Positions 1-12,623 are shown, counted from the first letter of the stretch. The stretch is 64,000 nt of DNA from Amia ocellicauda (GCF_036373705.1 NC_089866.1:28785501-28849500), one strand, 5' to 3'. Translations and numbers: made by a program. Notes: generated by a model not told the origin, from the letters alone.

Positions 1-1339
1 TGAATCAGTTTCAAGAAAACACCATCTGAAAAATCAAATCGTTTCGTGTGGCACTTATTGTTGGGAAGTTAGTGTTGTGCAATGTTTTCAACCAGCTAGT
101 GTGATTTTTACTCTTTAAAGCGCCGTGGCAGCAACTGCATCATTCACGGGGGAGGGGTGTGTGACACACGTATCCATAACATTGGATACAACACCATTTG
201 GAAGTAGAAACTGTACTATCTTAACAACTACACAGAGCACTGTGTAGTTACCAAACGAAATTAGAATAATTATTAGAAAAATGTTGCGCATATTAATAGT
301 CGTCTAATGTCTCTTCTTCGAGAGGCAGACATATTAAAGTGAGAGGGGCAATTACAGATATGCTGGCAAGTAACACCGTATTTATAGAGAGAAAACCATG
401 TTAATGTGTTTGCATTTAGAGATACTGATCAAAGTCAGTAGAAATTATCCCAAACATGATTTTGAAAAATACATTTACGTTTAGATAATTCAGAATTGCC
501 GTTGATGCACAGCTGCGTTTTTATTTTCCTATAACCACGATAAGCCTGTCTGTGCTGATAACCGGAGCCAGCTGAGACTCACGGGAAGGACACAGCGTGG
601 GCTTTACACTATTTTATTGCGTAAAGGTACACGATAACTGGAAACTCTTAACAACAGCCCAACTTACAGGTGTACGTTTACAGTCGGGTTAGTTAAACAC
701 AGGATCCATATGAAAAGCTGCAGCTGGACGGAGTCTCCATATTAAGTGTGCTAACCAATCGTAAACGCAGGTGTTTTTCGGGCCAACTTTTTTGAGCTAT
801 ACTGACTGATGACAAATGTATAAGCTACACCATATTTTCGCATTACTTAACCATCCAATAAAAGTACAACTTTTTTTTTCCTTTCTTGTTTTGTAATTAA
901 ACATTCAAACAGTTGAAAATGATTGTTGTTGTAGTAAAAAAAGAAGCAAACAAAAAATGTTACATTGTCTACATGACGTTTTGAAAAGTAGTTCGTATCA
1001 CCAGCTATTCGAATATAGAATATGGTTAACTTTGTTGTTGCGAAAATATGGACTGCAATAAATATAGGCACACTTACGGAATGTGAAATATGTGATCTGC
1101 AACTACCAACTTACCTAGATTCACAGCTCCACGAAATCTCGACCGTATCCTTCACCATGTACGATTCTGAAATGCAGATATGCCCAGACTGAAGCCAAAC
1201 GACCCAGGCTTAATTTAGCTAACCATTTTGAAAAAAAAAACACTTCCTATGCGCGGAGTATCAATCTCCTGTATCAATCCATAGCCATGAACCGGAACTA
1301 CAGGATACATCGATGTTGCTACACGGAGGAGTAAGGGTC
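1..1339. other. AT-rich non-coding DNA, nothing recognised
   Basis: I see no convincing coding region, RNA gene or mobile-element terminus here. The short open frames lack any recognisable motif and sit in low-complexity AT-rich sequence. Confidence 0.5.
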
Positions 1340-1456
1340 GCGTTCGTGTAGCGCAGATTTCCGCAGTTCTTTACAGATGTTCAGAATCTCACCGATCCCA
1401 TTGGTGGAGCAGAGAAAATCGATACAGAACTGCGGACATCTGCGCTATATGAACGC
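1340..1456. repeat. Imperfect 31-bp inverted repeat (hairpin)
   Basis: Arms at 1340-1370 and 1426-1456 are inverted copies with four mismatches, separated by about 55 bp. The right arm reverse-complemented reads gcgttcatatagcgcagatg, against gcgttcgtgtagcgcagatt on the left. This could be a miniature transposon or fold-back remnant; no target duplication was recognised. Confidence 0.55.
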
Positions 1457-1859
1457 AATCAAGGAAACATACTTCATAACTTGCAGACATTTGCAAAGAT
1501 GGAAAGAGTACAACTTGTTCTTGCCGTGTTTTTATATTGTTTCTGTTTTAATCTTTGGTGTATAACTGAAAGGCAGTAGTAAATGCATATTTTGGTTTCC
1601 TTGGGGATATTATAAGGTTCCATGGCCACCAGGATACTTCGACAGGACGGTGTAGCATGAGAAAGTGCATGCCATGAGATGGTTCACCCTATCACGTGAT
1701 AGTGATTTTTGTAAATTGAATGTTTTAAGTACGTTTTTGCTGCTGAACATATTGAAACTATAAATACATTTAAAAATGCATTACTTTTACATATTGCATT
1801 TGTTAAAAAAAAAAATTGGCCTAATTTCAACATATCTGCTGTCGTTTCCTTTATATTTT

Positions 1860-2432
1860 GAGCAGCGCATTCCAGAAATAACAATTGTGTATAACTTCTC
1901 CCTGTATCATGATCCAATTGACATCTGGTTAAGTTATGTGCTGGTGAATTGTCCCGGGATGAATTGTCATGGACACATGGTAAGCACATTACCCACTTAT
2001 CCACACATCCCTGAGCTGCAAGTGTATCCTTCTCACTTCGCCTGGGTCTTGTGGGTCTCAACTATAAAACCGTATAACCCTGGAGAAGATATGGAAGGTC
2101 TCCAGCGACATTGTTGCACTAAAACATTGCCTTATCAAGCAACTTCCAAATGTCTGCAAAGACACGTCTCCCTTTGTGATAGCATATTGTTTGGGATCTG
2201 TGACCATTCTTATGTTTTCCCCTGATTTTCATAGGGGGACTGCGACCATTCAATGTTTCTATTCCATTGACATGAAAACCTCACTTGCAGACTGTGTTTC
2301 CATCATCAGAAGATGAGTCCACATAGAGTTCACTTCTACATTGTCACTGGTCTCAGACACTTCTTCCTCAATCTAATTTTCATTGTCAAAAAGGCATTCT
2401 AGCAACTCACTGACTGAAAGTCTTTTGCTCAT
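1860..2432 (-). pseudogene. piggyBac-type transposase relic (N-terminal part)
   Basis: Read on the minus strand, this is a decayed N-terminal portion of a piggyBac/PGBD-like transposase. A start at 2432 begins MSKRLSVSELLE, followed by acidic residues with an in-frame stop. Further on, in shifted frames, come ATMSLETFHIFSRVIRF (around 2145-2070) and KDTLAA..VDKWV (around 2030-1985). These resemble the conserved 'MSL..F..I.R.IRFDD' and 'KDKLAAIRDVWDKWV' blocks of fish piggyBac transposases. Stops and frameshifts interrupt it, and I could not find the catalytic region or TTAA-flanked termini. The family assignment rests on motif recall, so it is good but not certain. Confidence 0.6.
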
Positions 2433-2639
2433 GTTTCAAGAGAAAACATACAGTTCTGCTGTACAAAGAGAGTGAAGGTTGGGTAGGAGCCTGTGTGGGA
2501 TGCTTAGTATAGCCCCTTTCCCCACATAGAAGAGATTCCCACGTGTTTGGGCTCCACAGTTCTTGTGGAAAACCTCATGATTCAGTCTAAATATTTCTAT
2601 TTGTGTAGAATACTGTTGTGTCAGAGAGGGAGAGAGAGA

Positions 2640-2795
2640 TTACCATTTCTGATCCGAATCGGTAGCATTTGATCCTGCTCAAAAATAGCAGTGTAAACAC
2701 TCAGCAATCGGATCAAATGTGCCTCTCAGGGAGATGGTGATCCAGATCAAATGCATCGGTAGCATTTGATCCTGGCAGTGTAAACGATCCATAGA
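2640..2795. repeat. Short direct-repeat segment
   Basis: The motif atcggtagcatttgatcctg occurs twice (about 2658 and 2756), each followed by a version of cagtgtaaac. This is probably a degraded miniature element; no class could be assigned. Confidence 0.35.
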
Positions 2796-2944
2796 CTCAA
2801 GTTCTGGGCCTCCAGCATGTACTGTGGCAGTGTTTGTTTTTAACTAGGCAGGCGGCAGACACCGTCTGATGGAGCCAAAGTCCTGCTGTTTACACGTTAT
2901 ATACACATAGCGGGGTATAGGCCAGATGCATTCACCACCGCAAC

Positions 2945-3145
2945 ACAATGTAGGGTTGGACATGCACCGGCTCCTGACCTGGAGCCAGCTACAGGACCCG
3001 GAGCCGGAGCGGAGCTGGACAGTTTTTGTTTGTTGTGCTCTGGAGCCAGAGCGGAGCTGGAGCTGGCACTGCTGGAGCCGGAGCGGAGCTCATCGTAGCG
3101 CTACGGAGCCTGGAGCCGGAGCTGAGGTCATGGAGCTGATCCACT
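2945..3145. repeat. Dispersed repeat rich in 'ggagccggagc'
   Basis: A GC-rich stretch made of repeated ggagccggagcggagctgg-like motifs. Related stretches occur at about 5565-5650, 61225-61290 and 63375-63500, so it is a dispersed repeat, probably subterminal sequence of a DNA transposon. The open frame across it is a by-product of the repeat. Confidence 0.5.
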
Positions 3146-3784
3146 CATTCCCACCTCCATTAAACTCACCCAGATATTAAGTCCAGTTTTCTTAAATTAA
3201 CAAAATATATAACTTTATAGGTATTGTTGTGTGTTGGGGGTCATAAAATAAGATCAGTTCTCAATCCAGCTATTAGTACATAATACATTATTTTGTATTA
3301 ATTGTAATTATATGACACCTTCACTTTCTCACTCTGTTCAAGAAGTGATTCTATAATCTAAGGGTATCTCTCATAAACCACTTGCAAAAGAAGTAAAGTC
3401 CATTTTAACTCTAAAGTTTTACGTATTTCCAAATTATTTTATTACAACCAAATTCTTCATCTGCCTAAAATAACCTCACTTTATAGCCATCTGTTATCTG
3501 AAATGTCCTGACTAGTTTGTCCAAAGGTTGGTTGCCAGGGACTTAAGGTCACATGCTGGAGTCATACCCGCTGCACCTTGTTTGCCACTTTTGAGATACG
3601 AAAATACCGGACCCCTGGTGGGGGGGGAGGTTATGAAATGTCAACCTAGAGGGGGTGCTGGCAATTAGACAATGATGGGTGGGGGATAACACTGATACAT
3701 TTTTTAACTACATATTCAATAGATTACAGTACTTAACTAACCGGACATCTTCCAAAAATACTGGACGGGGGATCAAAGTACATA

Positions 3785-5362
3785 CATTGCATGGCCAAAA
3801 GTATGTGGACCCTGCTTGTCAAACATCTCATTCCAAACTCATGGGCATTAATATGGAGTTGGTCCCCCCTTTGATGCAATAACAGCCTCCACTCTTCTGG
3901 GAAGGCCACTAGATGTTGAAACATTGTTGAGGGGATTTCAGCCACATGAGCATTAGTGAGGTCAGGCACTGATGTTGGGCGATCAGGCTTGGATCACAGT
4001 CGGCCTTTCCATTCATCACAAAGGTGGGATGGGGTTGAGGTCAGGGCTCTGTGCAGGTCAGTCAAGTTCTTCCACACCAATCTTGATAAACCATTTCTGT
4101 ATGGACCTCACTTTGTGCACGGGTTGTCATGCTGAAACAGGAAAGGGAAATCTTAATACTACAGCCTACAATGACATTCTAGATGATTTTGCACTTCCAA
4201 ACTGTTAAGTGGAAACCAATTTCATGAAGCTCCTGACAGTGCTGCTGTCGTTGCTCCCGGAAGCAGTTTGGCATTCAGAAGTGATTGTTGCAACCAACGA
4301 AATACTATTTTTATGTGCTACATACTCCAGCACTCAACAGCCCCATTCTGTGAGCTTGTGTGGCCAACCACTTTGCGGCTGAGCTGTTGTTGCTCCTAGA
4401 CGTTTCCTCTTAACAATAACAGCACTTACAGCTCACCAGGGCAGCTCTAGCAGGGCAGAAATTTGAGGAACTGACTTGTTGGAAAGGTAGCATCCTATGA
4501 CGGTACAACATTGAAAGTCATTGAGCTCTCAGTTAAGTTCATCCTACTGCCAATGTTTGTCTAAGGAGATTGCTGTGTGGCTTGATTTTACAGTGGCTCT
4601 CAAAAGTATTCACGCCTCTTGGACTCTTGGACTTTTCCATATGTCATTGTGTTACAACATGAAATCAGAATGGATTTAATCAGGAGTTTTTGCCACTGAT
4701 CAAAACCAAAAATGTCCATAATGTCAAAGTGAAAAATATGATCTGCATTTTTTTTCTAAGTTAATTACAAATACAAAACAGAAAATAATTGAATGCATAA
4801 GTAATCACCCCTTCAGTCAATATTTGGTAGAAGCAACAAGGCAGCAATAATTACAGCCATGAGTCTATTTGTATAAGTCTCTACCAGCTTTGCACATCTG
4901 GACACAGCAATGTTTGCCCATTCTTCATTGCAAAATTGCTCAAGCTCCATCAAGTTGGCTTTGATTGGGTCACTCCAGGATATAGACCTTTTTGTTTTAA
5001 AGCCACTCCAGTGTGGCTTTGGCTGTATGTTTGGGGTCATTGTCCTGCTGGAAGATTAATCTTCTCCCAAGTCCCAGGTCTCCTGCAGACTTCAGCAGGT
5101 TTTCTAACAGGATTTCTTTGTTCTTTGCTGCATGCATTTTGCATAATTCTGCCACCACCATGCTTCACTTTAGGGATGGTGTTCTCAGGATGAGAATGAG
5201 TGGTGTTAGGCTTGCACCAATTGTAGCACTTAGCATTGAGGCCAAAAAGCTCTATTTTGGTCTCATCAGACCATAGAATCTTCCTCTACTTGGTCTCAGA
5301 GTCTCCCACATGCCAAATACATTAATTAGAAGAGGTGTCCACATACTGTTGGCCATGTAGTG
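3785..5362 (-). mobile_element. Decayed Tc1-like element, outer of a nested pair
   Basis: The left end 'cattgcatggccaaaagtat' and the right end (accagtgtgg-free) 'ttggccatgtagtg' form inverted termini of a Tc1-like family, each next to TA (3783-3784 and 5363-5364). Sequence from 3830 to 4560 reads, on the minus strand, as scattered transposase-like fragments with many stops. At TA 4589-4590 a second, unrelated Tc1-like element has inserted, so the coding region is split as well as decayed. No functional product is expected. Confidence 0.6.
4591..5310 (-). mobile_element. Tc1-like element nested in the previous one, 3'-truncated
   Basis: Starts directly after TA with 'cagtggctctcaaaagtatt', a terminus typical of a widespread fish Tc1 family. 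The minus strand then carries degraded transposase sequence: [10 protein letters not shown] near 5010, and the region complementary to 'ttggtctcatcagaccatag' near 5265. The second terminal inverted repeat is missing; the right boundary blends into the host element near 5310-5330. Non-functional. Confidence 0.6.
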
Positions 5363-5564
5363 TACAAATACCGGACAGTCCACTAAAATACTGCCCGGCT
5401 GGCAACCCTAATTGCCACAGACATCTTTATAATTTTCTAATTTTTCATGTCTGAATGATTAAACAGATGTTTGTTATTAATATTTTGGTTTTGTTAAACA
5501 GTTATTTACATAAAATAAGTAAAAAAGGAAATGATATAAATAATGATTGCATCCTAGTTTGCAC

Positions 5565-5650
5565 TGTTTGTTGTGGCTCCGGAGCTGGAGCTGGTTAAAA
5601 GCAACCGGAGCTGGAGCCATAGTGTGGAGCCAGAGCCTGTGGGCTACTGG
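5565..5650. repeat. Dispersed 'ggagctggagc' repeat
   Basis: Carries the same ggagctggagc/ggagccagagc motifs as the repeat near 2.95-3.15 kb, flanking the nested Tc1 pair on its other side. The two stretches may be the subterminal regions of one older interrupted transposon. Confidence 0.4.
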
Positions 5651-5762
5651 GGCTCGACTGCAGCCAACAACGGGTTCCCAATGGAAGGCACCGGTCCCGT
5701 CACATCTAACCTGTAGAACTGGACAAATGTAAGGTGTGAAGCCCAAGCTGTAGCCACATATA

Positions 5763-6975
5763 CACTCACCTAAAGGATTATTAGGAACACCTGTTCAATT
5801 TCTCATTAATGCAATTATCTAACCAACCAATCACATGGCAGTTGCTTCAATGCATTTAGGGGTGTGGTCCTGGTCAAGACAATCTCCTGAACTCCAAACT
5901 GAATGTCTGAATGGGAAAGAAAGGTGATTTAAGCAATTTTGAGCGTGGCATGGTTGTTGGTGCCAGACGGGCCGGTCTGAGTATTTCACAATCTGCTCAG
6001 TTACTGGGATTTTCACGCACAACCATTTCTAGGGTTTACAAAGAATGGTGTGAAAAGGGAAAAACATCCAGTATGCGGCAGTCCTGTGGGCGAAAATGCC
6101 TTGTTGATGCTAGAGGTCAGAGGAGAATGGGCCGACTGATTCAAGCTGATAGAAGAGCAACTTTGACTGAAATAAAACAACCGAGGTATGCAGCAAAGCA
6201 TTTGTGAAGCCACAACACGTACAACCTTGAGGCGGATGGGCTAAAACAGCAGAAGACACCACCGGGTACCACTCATCTCCACTACAAATAGGAAAAAGAG
6301 GCTACAATTTGCACAAGCTCACCAAAATTGGACAGTTGAAGACTGGAAAAATGTTGCCTGGTCTGATGAGTCTCGATTTCTGTTGAGACATTCAGATGGT
6401 AGAGTCAGAATTTGGCATAAACAGAATGAGAACATGGATCCATCATGCCTTGTTACCACTGTGCAGGCTGGTGGTGGTGGTGTAATGGTGTGGGGGATGT
6501 TTTCTTGGCACACTTTAGGCCCCTTAGTGCCAATTGGGCATCGTTTAAATGCCACGGCCTACCTGAGCATTGTTTCTGACCATGTCCATCCCTTTATGAC
6601 CACCATGTACCCATCCTCTGATGGCTACTTCCAGCAGGATAATGCACCATGTCACAAAGGTCGAATCATTTCAAATTGGTTTCTTGAACATGACAATGAG
6701 TTCACTGTACTAAACTGGCCCCCACAGTCACCAGATCTCAACCCAATAGAGCATCTTTGGGATGTGGTGGAACAGGAGCTTCGTGCCCTGGATGTGCATC
6801 CCACAAATCTCCACCAACTGCAACATGCTATCCTATCAATATGGGCCAACATTTCTAAAGAATGCTTTCAGCACCTTGTTGAATCAATGCCACGTAGAAT
6901 TAAGGCAGTTCTGAAGGCGAAAGGGGGTCAAACACAGTATTAGTATGGTGTTCCTAATAATCCTTTAGGTGAGTG
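5763..6975 (+). mobile_element. Tc1/mariner DD36E element, copy 1 (defective)
   Basis: A 1,213-bp element flanked by TA duplications (5761-5762 and 6976-6977). Its perfect 29-bp terminal inverted repeats start 'cactcacctaaaggattatt'. The same family occurs at 34027-35247 and 45837-47057. This copy is shorter because of an 8-bp deletion in the transposase. Confidence 0.95.
5911..6943 (+). pseudogene. Tc1/mariner DD36E transposase, broken
   Basis: This is the cut-and-paste transposase gene of the element. It opens like the intact copies (MGKKGDLSNFERG, an N-terminal helix-turn-helix DNA-binding region). An 8-bp deletion near 6175 shifts the frame, and a TAC-to-TAA change at about 6242 adds a stop. 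From 6383 the catalytic half is again open for 186 codons, including QQDNAPCH and DLNPIEHLW with 36 residues between the second aspartate and the glutamate. The protein would not be made full length. The broken frame is clear by comparison with the two intact copies in this window. Confidence 0.93.
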
Positions 6976-6977
6976 TA

Positions 6978-7247
6978 TGTCTGCTGTTGGTGTATGAAAC
7001 TGAACTTTCAACTTTTTTTTTCTCAAAAGTTTATTTCGATTTTAAATCTCAAAACTTTTGACTTATTTTCTCAAAAGTTTCAACTTTTTTTTCCTCAGAA
7101 TATATATATTTTCTCTGTCTCTTAAGTGGCCCTAATACTCTTCCGTAGTAGCCACCAGTATTAGTCAGGGTGTACATTATTTAATCGAAATCGAAGATCG
7201 ATCGGAATGAGCATTTCATTTCGACCATCGAATTTAAAAACGGGGTC

Positions 7248-7278
<31 letters not shown>

Positions 7279-7666
7279 GGCTTCGCCAAACCAATATTAA
7301 TTAAAAAAAAAAAAAAAAAAAAACTACAGCAGACAGTAAATATCTCTGCGTGTGTGCATTTCTCCCCCTTTCTTATATGCCACTAAATATTTTAATTAAA
7401 TACCTATATGGCGTTTCAGCTGTGAACTCCTGTAATGTAATAAGTTATAAACACTTTTTTCTTAACTTTCTTTAAAAGCGCGTTTACTGCATTGATGTAC
7501 ACAGCTGTAATACTAGAGACTGAGCCATTTCAAAGCACTTCCACGTTGCATAATACTATAGGCTATTTACTATTTCAGTACCATGCTAATTCTAATTCTT
7601 TGTTTTATAATTGTATATGTCTTCTAAGATATGTGCATACCGATTTAATTTATTGTGTAAAGTTTG

Positions 7667-7708
<42 letters not shown>

Positions 7709-8183
7709 GTGCACGTTTTGATACATAACTGAATAATCGCAGCTGATATAGCTCATTTGCCTGTCCTCTGATCAGCAAGTTTCTAATGTTCCTTGGAATT
7801 CAATCATGACAACTCCAGAAAAAAACTGTTCATGCAAATCTAGAACTACTTAAAGTCCATTTAAAGTGCGTTTTATATGCCCTTACTGTTAATTTACTGT
7901 TAATATTGTTATTGTTAATTTCCCGGCTGGCAGTGTTAAAATAATTGTTAAAAAAATTATTAATTTGGAGTGTGAAGAAAAAAAAAACTACAATCGAAAA
8001 CTGAACTGAATCGAAAATGTGTGGAATTGTTACACCCCTATTAGCAAACATTTGAAGAGCTTCTTGGCAAAACGTGATACTTAAACGTAGGGTATGCAAT
8101 CTTTTCCAGAAACATTTTTTGTTATACTTGTTGAAAGTCTCTTCACATCCTGATAGCAATCAATAATTTAAGTGGTCTAAATG

Positions 8184-8186
<3 letters not shown>
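6978..8186. other. Non-coding DNA with microsatellites
   Basis: AT-rich DNA without recognisable genes. It holds a (TTTA)n run at 7251-7278, a poly-A run at about 7303-7321 and a (TTA)n run at about 7669-7708. Open frames across the (TTA)n tract encode only poly-leucine. Confidence 0.6.

Positions 8187-8252
<66 letters not shown>
8187..8252. repeat. (TA)n microsatellite
   Basis: About 33 uninterrupted TA dinucleotides. Confidence 0.95.
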
Positions 8253-8258
<6 letters not shown>

Positions 8259-9706
8259 CTTCTGTGGAAGGGACAGGACTAAAAAAGGATCGACCAATCA
8301 TTGCATTCGGTCCGAATGTAATGAGAGGATGTCCTTCCTGTCTGTCAATCTATATTTCCAAACGGCCGCGCAACTTGTTAGCGCAGACAATCACACGTCA
8401 TCAGCGCGGGAACCTTGACGCTGTGCAGAGCGAGCGCGAGAATGGAAGGCCAGCTACTATTTTCCGCAGCTACTATTTTTAAAAACATAATAACCGTAAA
8501 TAAGATGTTTACGTTCGTTATTATTGTAATGTCTAACCAATGAATGAGACATGCGGTAATCTGAAACTGTTGCGATCGATTCCACCCACACGTCTCTCCT
8601 CCTGGCGCTGAGACTCTGCTCTGTGTGTGCGCATGTGTGATAGAGGGGGCGTGGCTTTGGAGACGTCTCTGAGGCGAGGGCGGGCGAACTGCTGGCTTCT
8701 CAGGATTGCATAACCTATCTTTAAGCCAATTCCACACATAATTAAATTTCTTGCTATGGCCATACTCCTAGAGGGTACCCTTTTCACATAGTATACACGG
8801 TTTAATCTAAAACTAGTTATGTTTTGTAATCCCAATGCTAAAAACTGTTTTGTTTTTTCCCCAAAATGCGACATTTGACGTTCCTGATTTACGGTGGCAA
8901 ACCGTGACTATTGGAGATAGGCCCTCAGTTGCAGAAAAAGATCTGATGTCATACATATAGATAGACAACTTGGATGCAGGTGTATACAGAGCATGACTTG
9001 AGACCTTTCTTTTGCAGATCTATGTAGGAGAAGCAATTATTTGATGACAGAATCAAACGGTCCTAACCCACGCCTCAGCTGTAGCTCACAGAAGCAGCAC
9101 ACATACACAATGGTTGCAAATATCGATAGTAGGAACCACGTTAGAAGAATATATGGTTGCGTAGTTTCAAAGAAACATTTACCAAAACAAACATTCACTG
9201 AAATAGGGTCAGAATAAATTCAACCACACAACTGCTCACATTGTTTCAAGACCACAGACGGTATGCTGTCAGAAAGAGAAAAGTTGCGCTGTATTCTATG
9301 TTCTATCTCCATGCAAAAATACAAAAATGCACCACAACACGAAATGTCATGTACCCAGTACTTCCAATTGCAATGTCATTAACTTTGTTTTTACCACACA
9401 ACCAGTGATCTGAAGTTGAAATAAATATTTTACACATTGTATTCAAAATTATTTGAACAAGATAGCAACAAAAAGCAAGCTGTAGATGAAAACAAAATGT
9501 CCACTCACCATTATGAGTCCATTCTCCTGTCCTTCTTTATGAAATGGGCAATGGCAGGTTCATATAGCTTTATATCCAAAATAAGTTATTTTTCGATTGA
9601 AAAAAGCTGCAAAAAGCTAACCAGTTAGCTAGGCTCAAGTGTGAGAAAACAAGATAAGGCTCACTATTGGCTCTGAATTAGTGACGTATACTTAGGCCCT
9701 CTAGAG
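8253..9706. other. Non-coding stretch with a CpG-richer core
   Basis: 8360-8710 is visibly richer in CG dinucleotides than its surroundings (gcgcgggaacc, gagcgagcgcgag, gaggcgagggcgggcg). It could be a decayed element or a small CpG island. I recognise no coding region or element termini in the rest. Confidence 0.4.
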
Positions 9707-9839
9707 CAGAGGTTCCCAAACTGCCGTCCGTAAGGGAGTGCTAGGGGGTCCGTGGCAAAATCCCCCCACACCCCCCAGCACATTTTTGGCACTCAGGCGG
9801 CAAAGTGGTCCCTGGGTCAAAAAAGTTTGGGAACCCCTG
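9707..9839. mobile_element. hAT-type MITE (133 bp)
   Basis: Terminal inverted repeats cagaggttcccaaact and agtttgggaacccctg bound a 133-bp non-coding element. It is flanked by near-identical 8-bp direct repeats (ctctagag at 9699-9706, ctctagaa at 9840-9847), the target-duplication length of hAT transposons. Confidence 0.85.
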
Positions 9840-10213
9840 CTCTAGAAGGCCTTGAGACATCATACAATTGTCCCACCTATTACAAGACAATTTGTGATTG
9901 GTTGATTCTACTGTCATTCCAAAATGCTACTCTAGTTGAAGTCAATGTCAATGACGTTGGCTGGTGCCTTCTATTCAAAGCCTGAGGGCCTAGCCAATGA
10001 GCGTTGAGCCCAGCTACATTATTTCTAAAAAGAGACTACCAGAGAAAAAATCTGATTGGATATTTTTTCCTCTTTATATTAACCCTTCTTTTCCGAACAC
10101 ACACTGAAGAAATTCAAAAGGAAGATCATTACAATTAAGACAAAAACAGCTGATTTCCATGGAATGACAGGCCTGGAATACTGAAAACACTAAAAACATA
10201 ATATGCTTGTTTT

Positions 10214-10215
<2 letters not shown>

Positions 10216-10290
<75 letters not shown>
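10216..10290. repeat. (CA)n microsatellite
   Basis: A long CA dinucleotide run with one interruption near 10280. The open frame across it, repeated His-Thr, is an artefact. Confidence 0.95.
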
Positions 10291-10291
<1 letters not shown>

Positions 10292-10676
10292 AATTGATTT
10301 ACAAGCAGGTCTCACAAATGAAATACTTCAGACATTGTATGGTTTGTTGAAAGGCAAGCTCCATGATACCACTTACTGCATTACCATCCTTTCTCATTTG
10401 GTTGGTTCATTTACTTTCAAATCTAAAACAAACCTTATCTACTGCAGAAAAATGCACAATATGTCATATTTGATTTCATAAAACCTATTGCTTTAATATT
10501 AAAATTGAATAAAATAGAAATTACTTATTGAATGTCAATTACAGTGAATACATGGATTAACAATATAATTTTCTGAAGTATGTAAAGCAATTAAATATAA
10601 TTATTCAGTTAATTGTCATAATGCTGATGTCTTTATTGCTGTTAATTGCATATTCATATTCTTTATAATTAATATT

Positions 10677-11100
10677 TGTCAGGGGTGTCACAGAGAGACA
10701 GGTGGGACGTTTTTCAGGACCCAAGTGCAGGGCAACAAAGAAACAAAAAGCAGGCCGGCAAACAGGTTAAAGGGGCAGTTCAGGGTCTAAGTCAAAATAA
10801 CAGACAGAAGGTCTGAGATCAGGCAAACTAGATTAGATAGGAGATCTGGGAGTCAAAGTCAATAAAGGGAGAAGCTGAGGTCAGGAAACACAAAAGGCAA
10901 TCATGAATACAGGCTCAGAATTGTCACACTGGAGGCAAACAAGGCTTAGCAGGAAAGGAAGGGAACAAAGGGGTTTAAATACTGAATAGGGTAATGAGGG
11001 GCAGGTGTGGTAATTGATCAGTGATTGAAGGGTGATCATTCAATAAGCAGCTGTGTCAAGAGCGACATCTGGAGGTGAAGGCTGAGCAGAAGTCATGACA
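10677..11100 (-). mobile_element. Solo LTR (424 bp) with 5-bp target duplication
   Basis: Begins TGTC and ends GACA (TG...CA termini). It is flanked by perfect 5-bp duplications ATATT (10672-10676 and 11101-11105), and no internal retroelement sequence is present. Reverse-complemented it starts tgtcatgacttctgctcagc. It is best read as an LTR left after recombination between the two LTRs of a Gypsy-type element. Confidence 0.85.
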
Positions 11101-11436
11101 ATATTTCTATGCAGACACTTTATTAAGGGTGATTTACAATTGTTTCAAGATTTCACATTATTTATCATACAGCTGCCCATTTACACACAGTTTATTTTTT
11201 CAGATAAGGTTGAACTTGCAGTGTACATAAATGTAGATGCCACTATATATGGGCATTCCACTTCCCATTATAGTCAATGGGCATTCTGTTTTTGTCTGTC
11301 CCAAATATGGCCTCCTGTCTTGACCAGTGGTGTTCCCCACAATAAACTAACAATAAAGTTATATCAATTTTTATTTGTGTTCTAGACAAGTTGGTATTCT
11401 GCTTTTATTTGTATTTATTTATTTAAATATCATCTA

Positions 11437-11685
11437 TGTTGTACCCCTGAAAGGGGAGATGATCGTGAGAACAAGACCAGCACCGTTTCCTCAACAAATG
11501 CTTTTTTATGAATGGGGAAAAACCGTGAGAGCTCCCCCTGCTGCATACTTGCAGGCATAAATAATCAATCCTGGTAGATTAGTCTCTACCAATCGAAAGA
11601 TGATCGAGGGAAATTATCCTTTTTCAGAAAACAGCATGCGTTCCCACCAACCACCTAACATGTAGCATTTCATCTATCTATCACA
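11437..11685 (-). repeat. 3' LTR of the MYND-type Gypsy element
   Basis: 249 bp, paired with the LTR at 20239-20488. In element orientation it runs TGTGATAG...TACAACA. A purine-rich stretch (GTAGGGGAGTG, minus strand, just above 11685) precedes it and fits a polypurine tract. Preceded in the window by TCTA, which also follows the other LTR. About a dozen substitutions plus small indels separate the two LTRs, so the insertion is old. Confidence 0.9.
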
Positions 11686-12110
11686 CACTCCCCTACAAAA
11701 ATGAATGTCGTCTTGACATTAAACAATACAGACGTTCCATAACAGAACATAAAAGATGGGGTGAGGGAGTGTCCATTTCTCTTCGTTCTTCAATAAGTAA
11801 ACACTCATCAGGTCGGCAACAGTCAAAAGTCACAGTTCATTCACTAAAGTCAAACAATTCAAATGTGGTTAGTCAAGCAGTCGTACCACAGTCCATGAGT
11901 TCATTTCTCAAGTCCAACAGTCCATATCAACAGTCCATGGGTTATGACAAGGGGGTAAACAGTCAATGTAGAAAACAGTCCTTAGGCTCTCACTACTGGA
12001 GTCCATCATTATAAGGGGACTGGTAGAAGAATGGCTGAAAATGGGGCAGCCATGTAGCCAGTCCTTGTGTAGTGACATACAGTAGAGTCTGGAACAGAGG
12101 AGATAGGCCC

Positions 12111-12596
12111 TCAGTTGCCACAGTTCTCTTGGCCAACACTGCAGCAGGTAGGAGTACCCAGCTGGTCATATGTAAAGACTCTAGGTGGACGTATCTCTCT
12201 CCTAGGTAGCTGGTAGACTTGTTCCCCCTGGGTACTGCCATCACTTACAGCTGATGAAGGAAAACCAGAGGCTGGTTCAGCAACAGATAGGTTAGTTTTT
12301 GATTCCTCTTCGTCCTGGGTCTCTTCCGGAGCAGGTGAAGGAGCAGCTCGAACTGGCAAGTTATCCTGAGGCTCCTCTGACTCTGTTGAGATCTCAGCAA
12401 CATCCTCATCATCTCTTTGCCTGTCAGCAGTAACACTTTGCTCTATGTTGACTTGGGGTAGCACATAATGGAAGTCATACTCATCATCACTTGACTCAGA
12501 TTCCTCAACCATGACACTAGGCTGCTGCTTTCCTTTCTTTCTATCCACACGCTTAGGCACTGATTGGCTTTCTAGTGGCAGATGGTCACATGGCAT
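12111..12596 (-). pseudogene. Gypsy pol C-terminal tail
   Basis: Open for 161 codons on the minus strand. Acidic, low-complexity sequence (ESESSDDEYD) ends in PPRVFTYDQLGTP, a C-terminal signature I associate with fish Gypsy pol proteins. It follows the integrase C-terminal part with a break around 12600-12624. It has no catalytic role of its own; it is the tail of the integrase/pol polyprotein. Confidence 0.7.
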
Positions 12597-12623
12597 GAGA
12601 AGATTGCGATATAAGACTCTGGA

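Noticed and set aside
2926-3180. 84-codon frame with many Ser/Glu/Pro residues
   Set aside because: Product of the ggagccggagc repeat, which recurs elsewhere in other frames.
10203-10481. Open frame across the CA repeat
   Set aside because: It encodes repeated His-Thr from a microsatellite with no recognisable domain afterwards.
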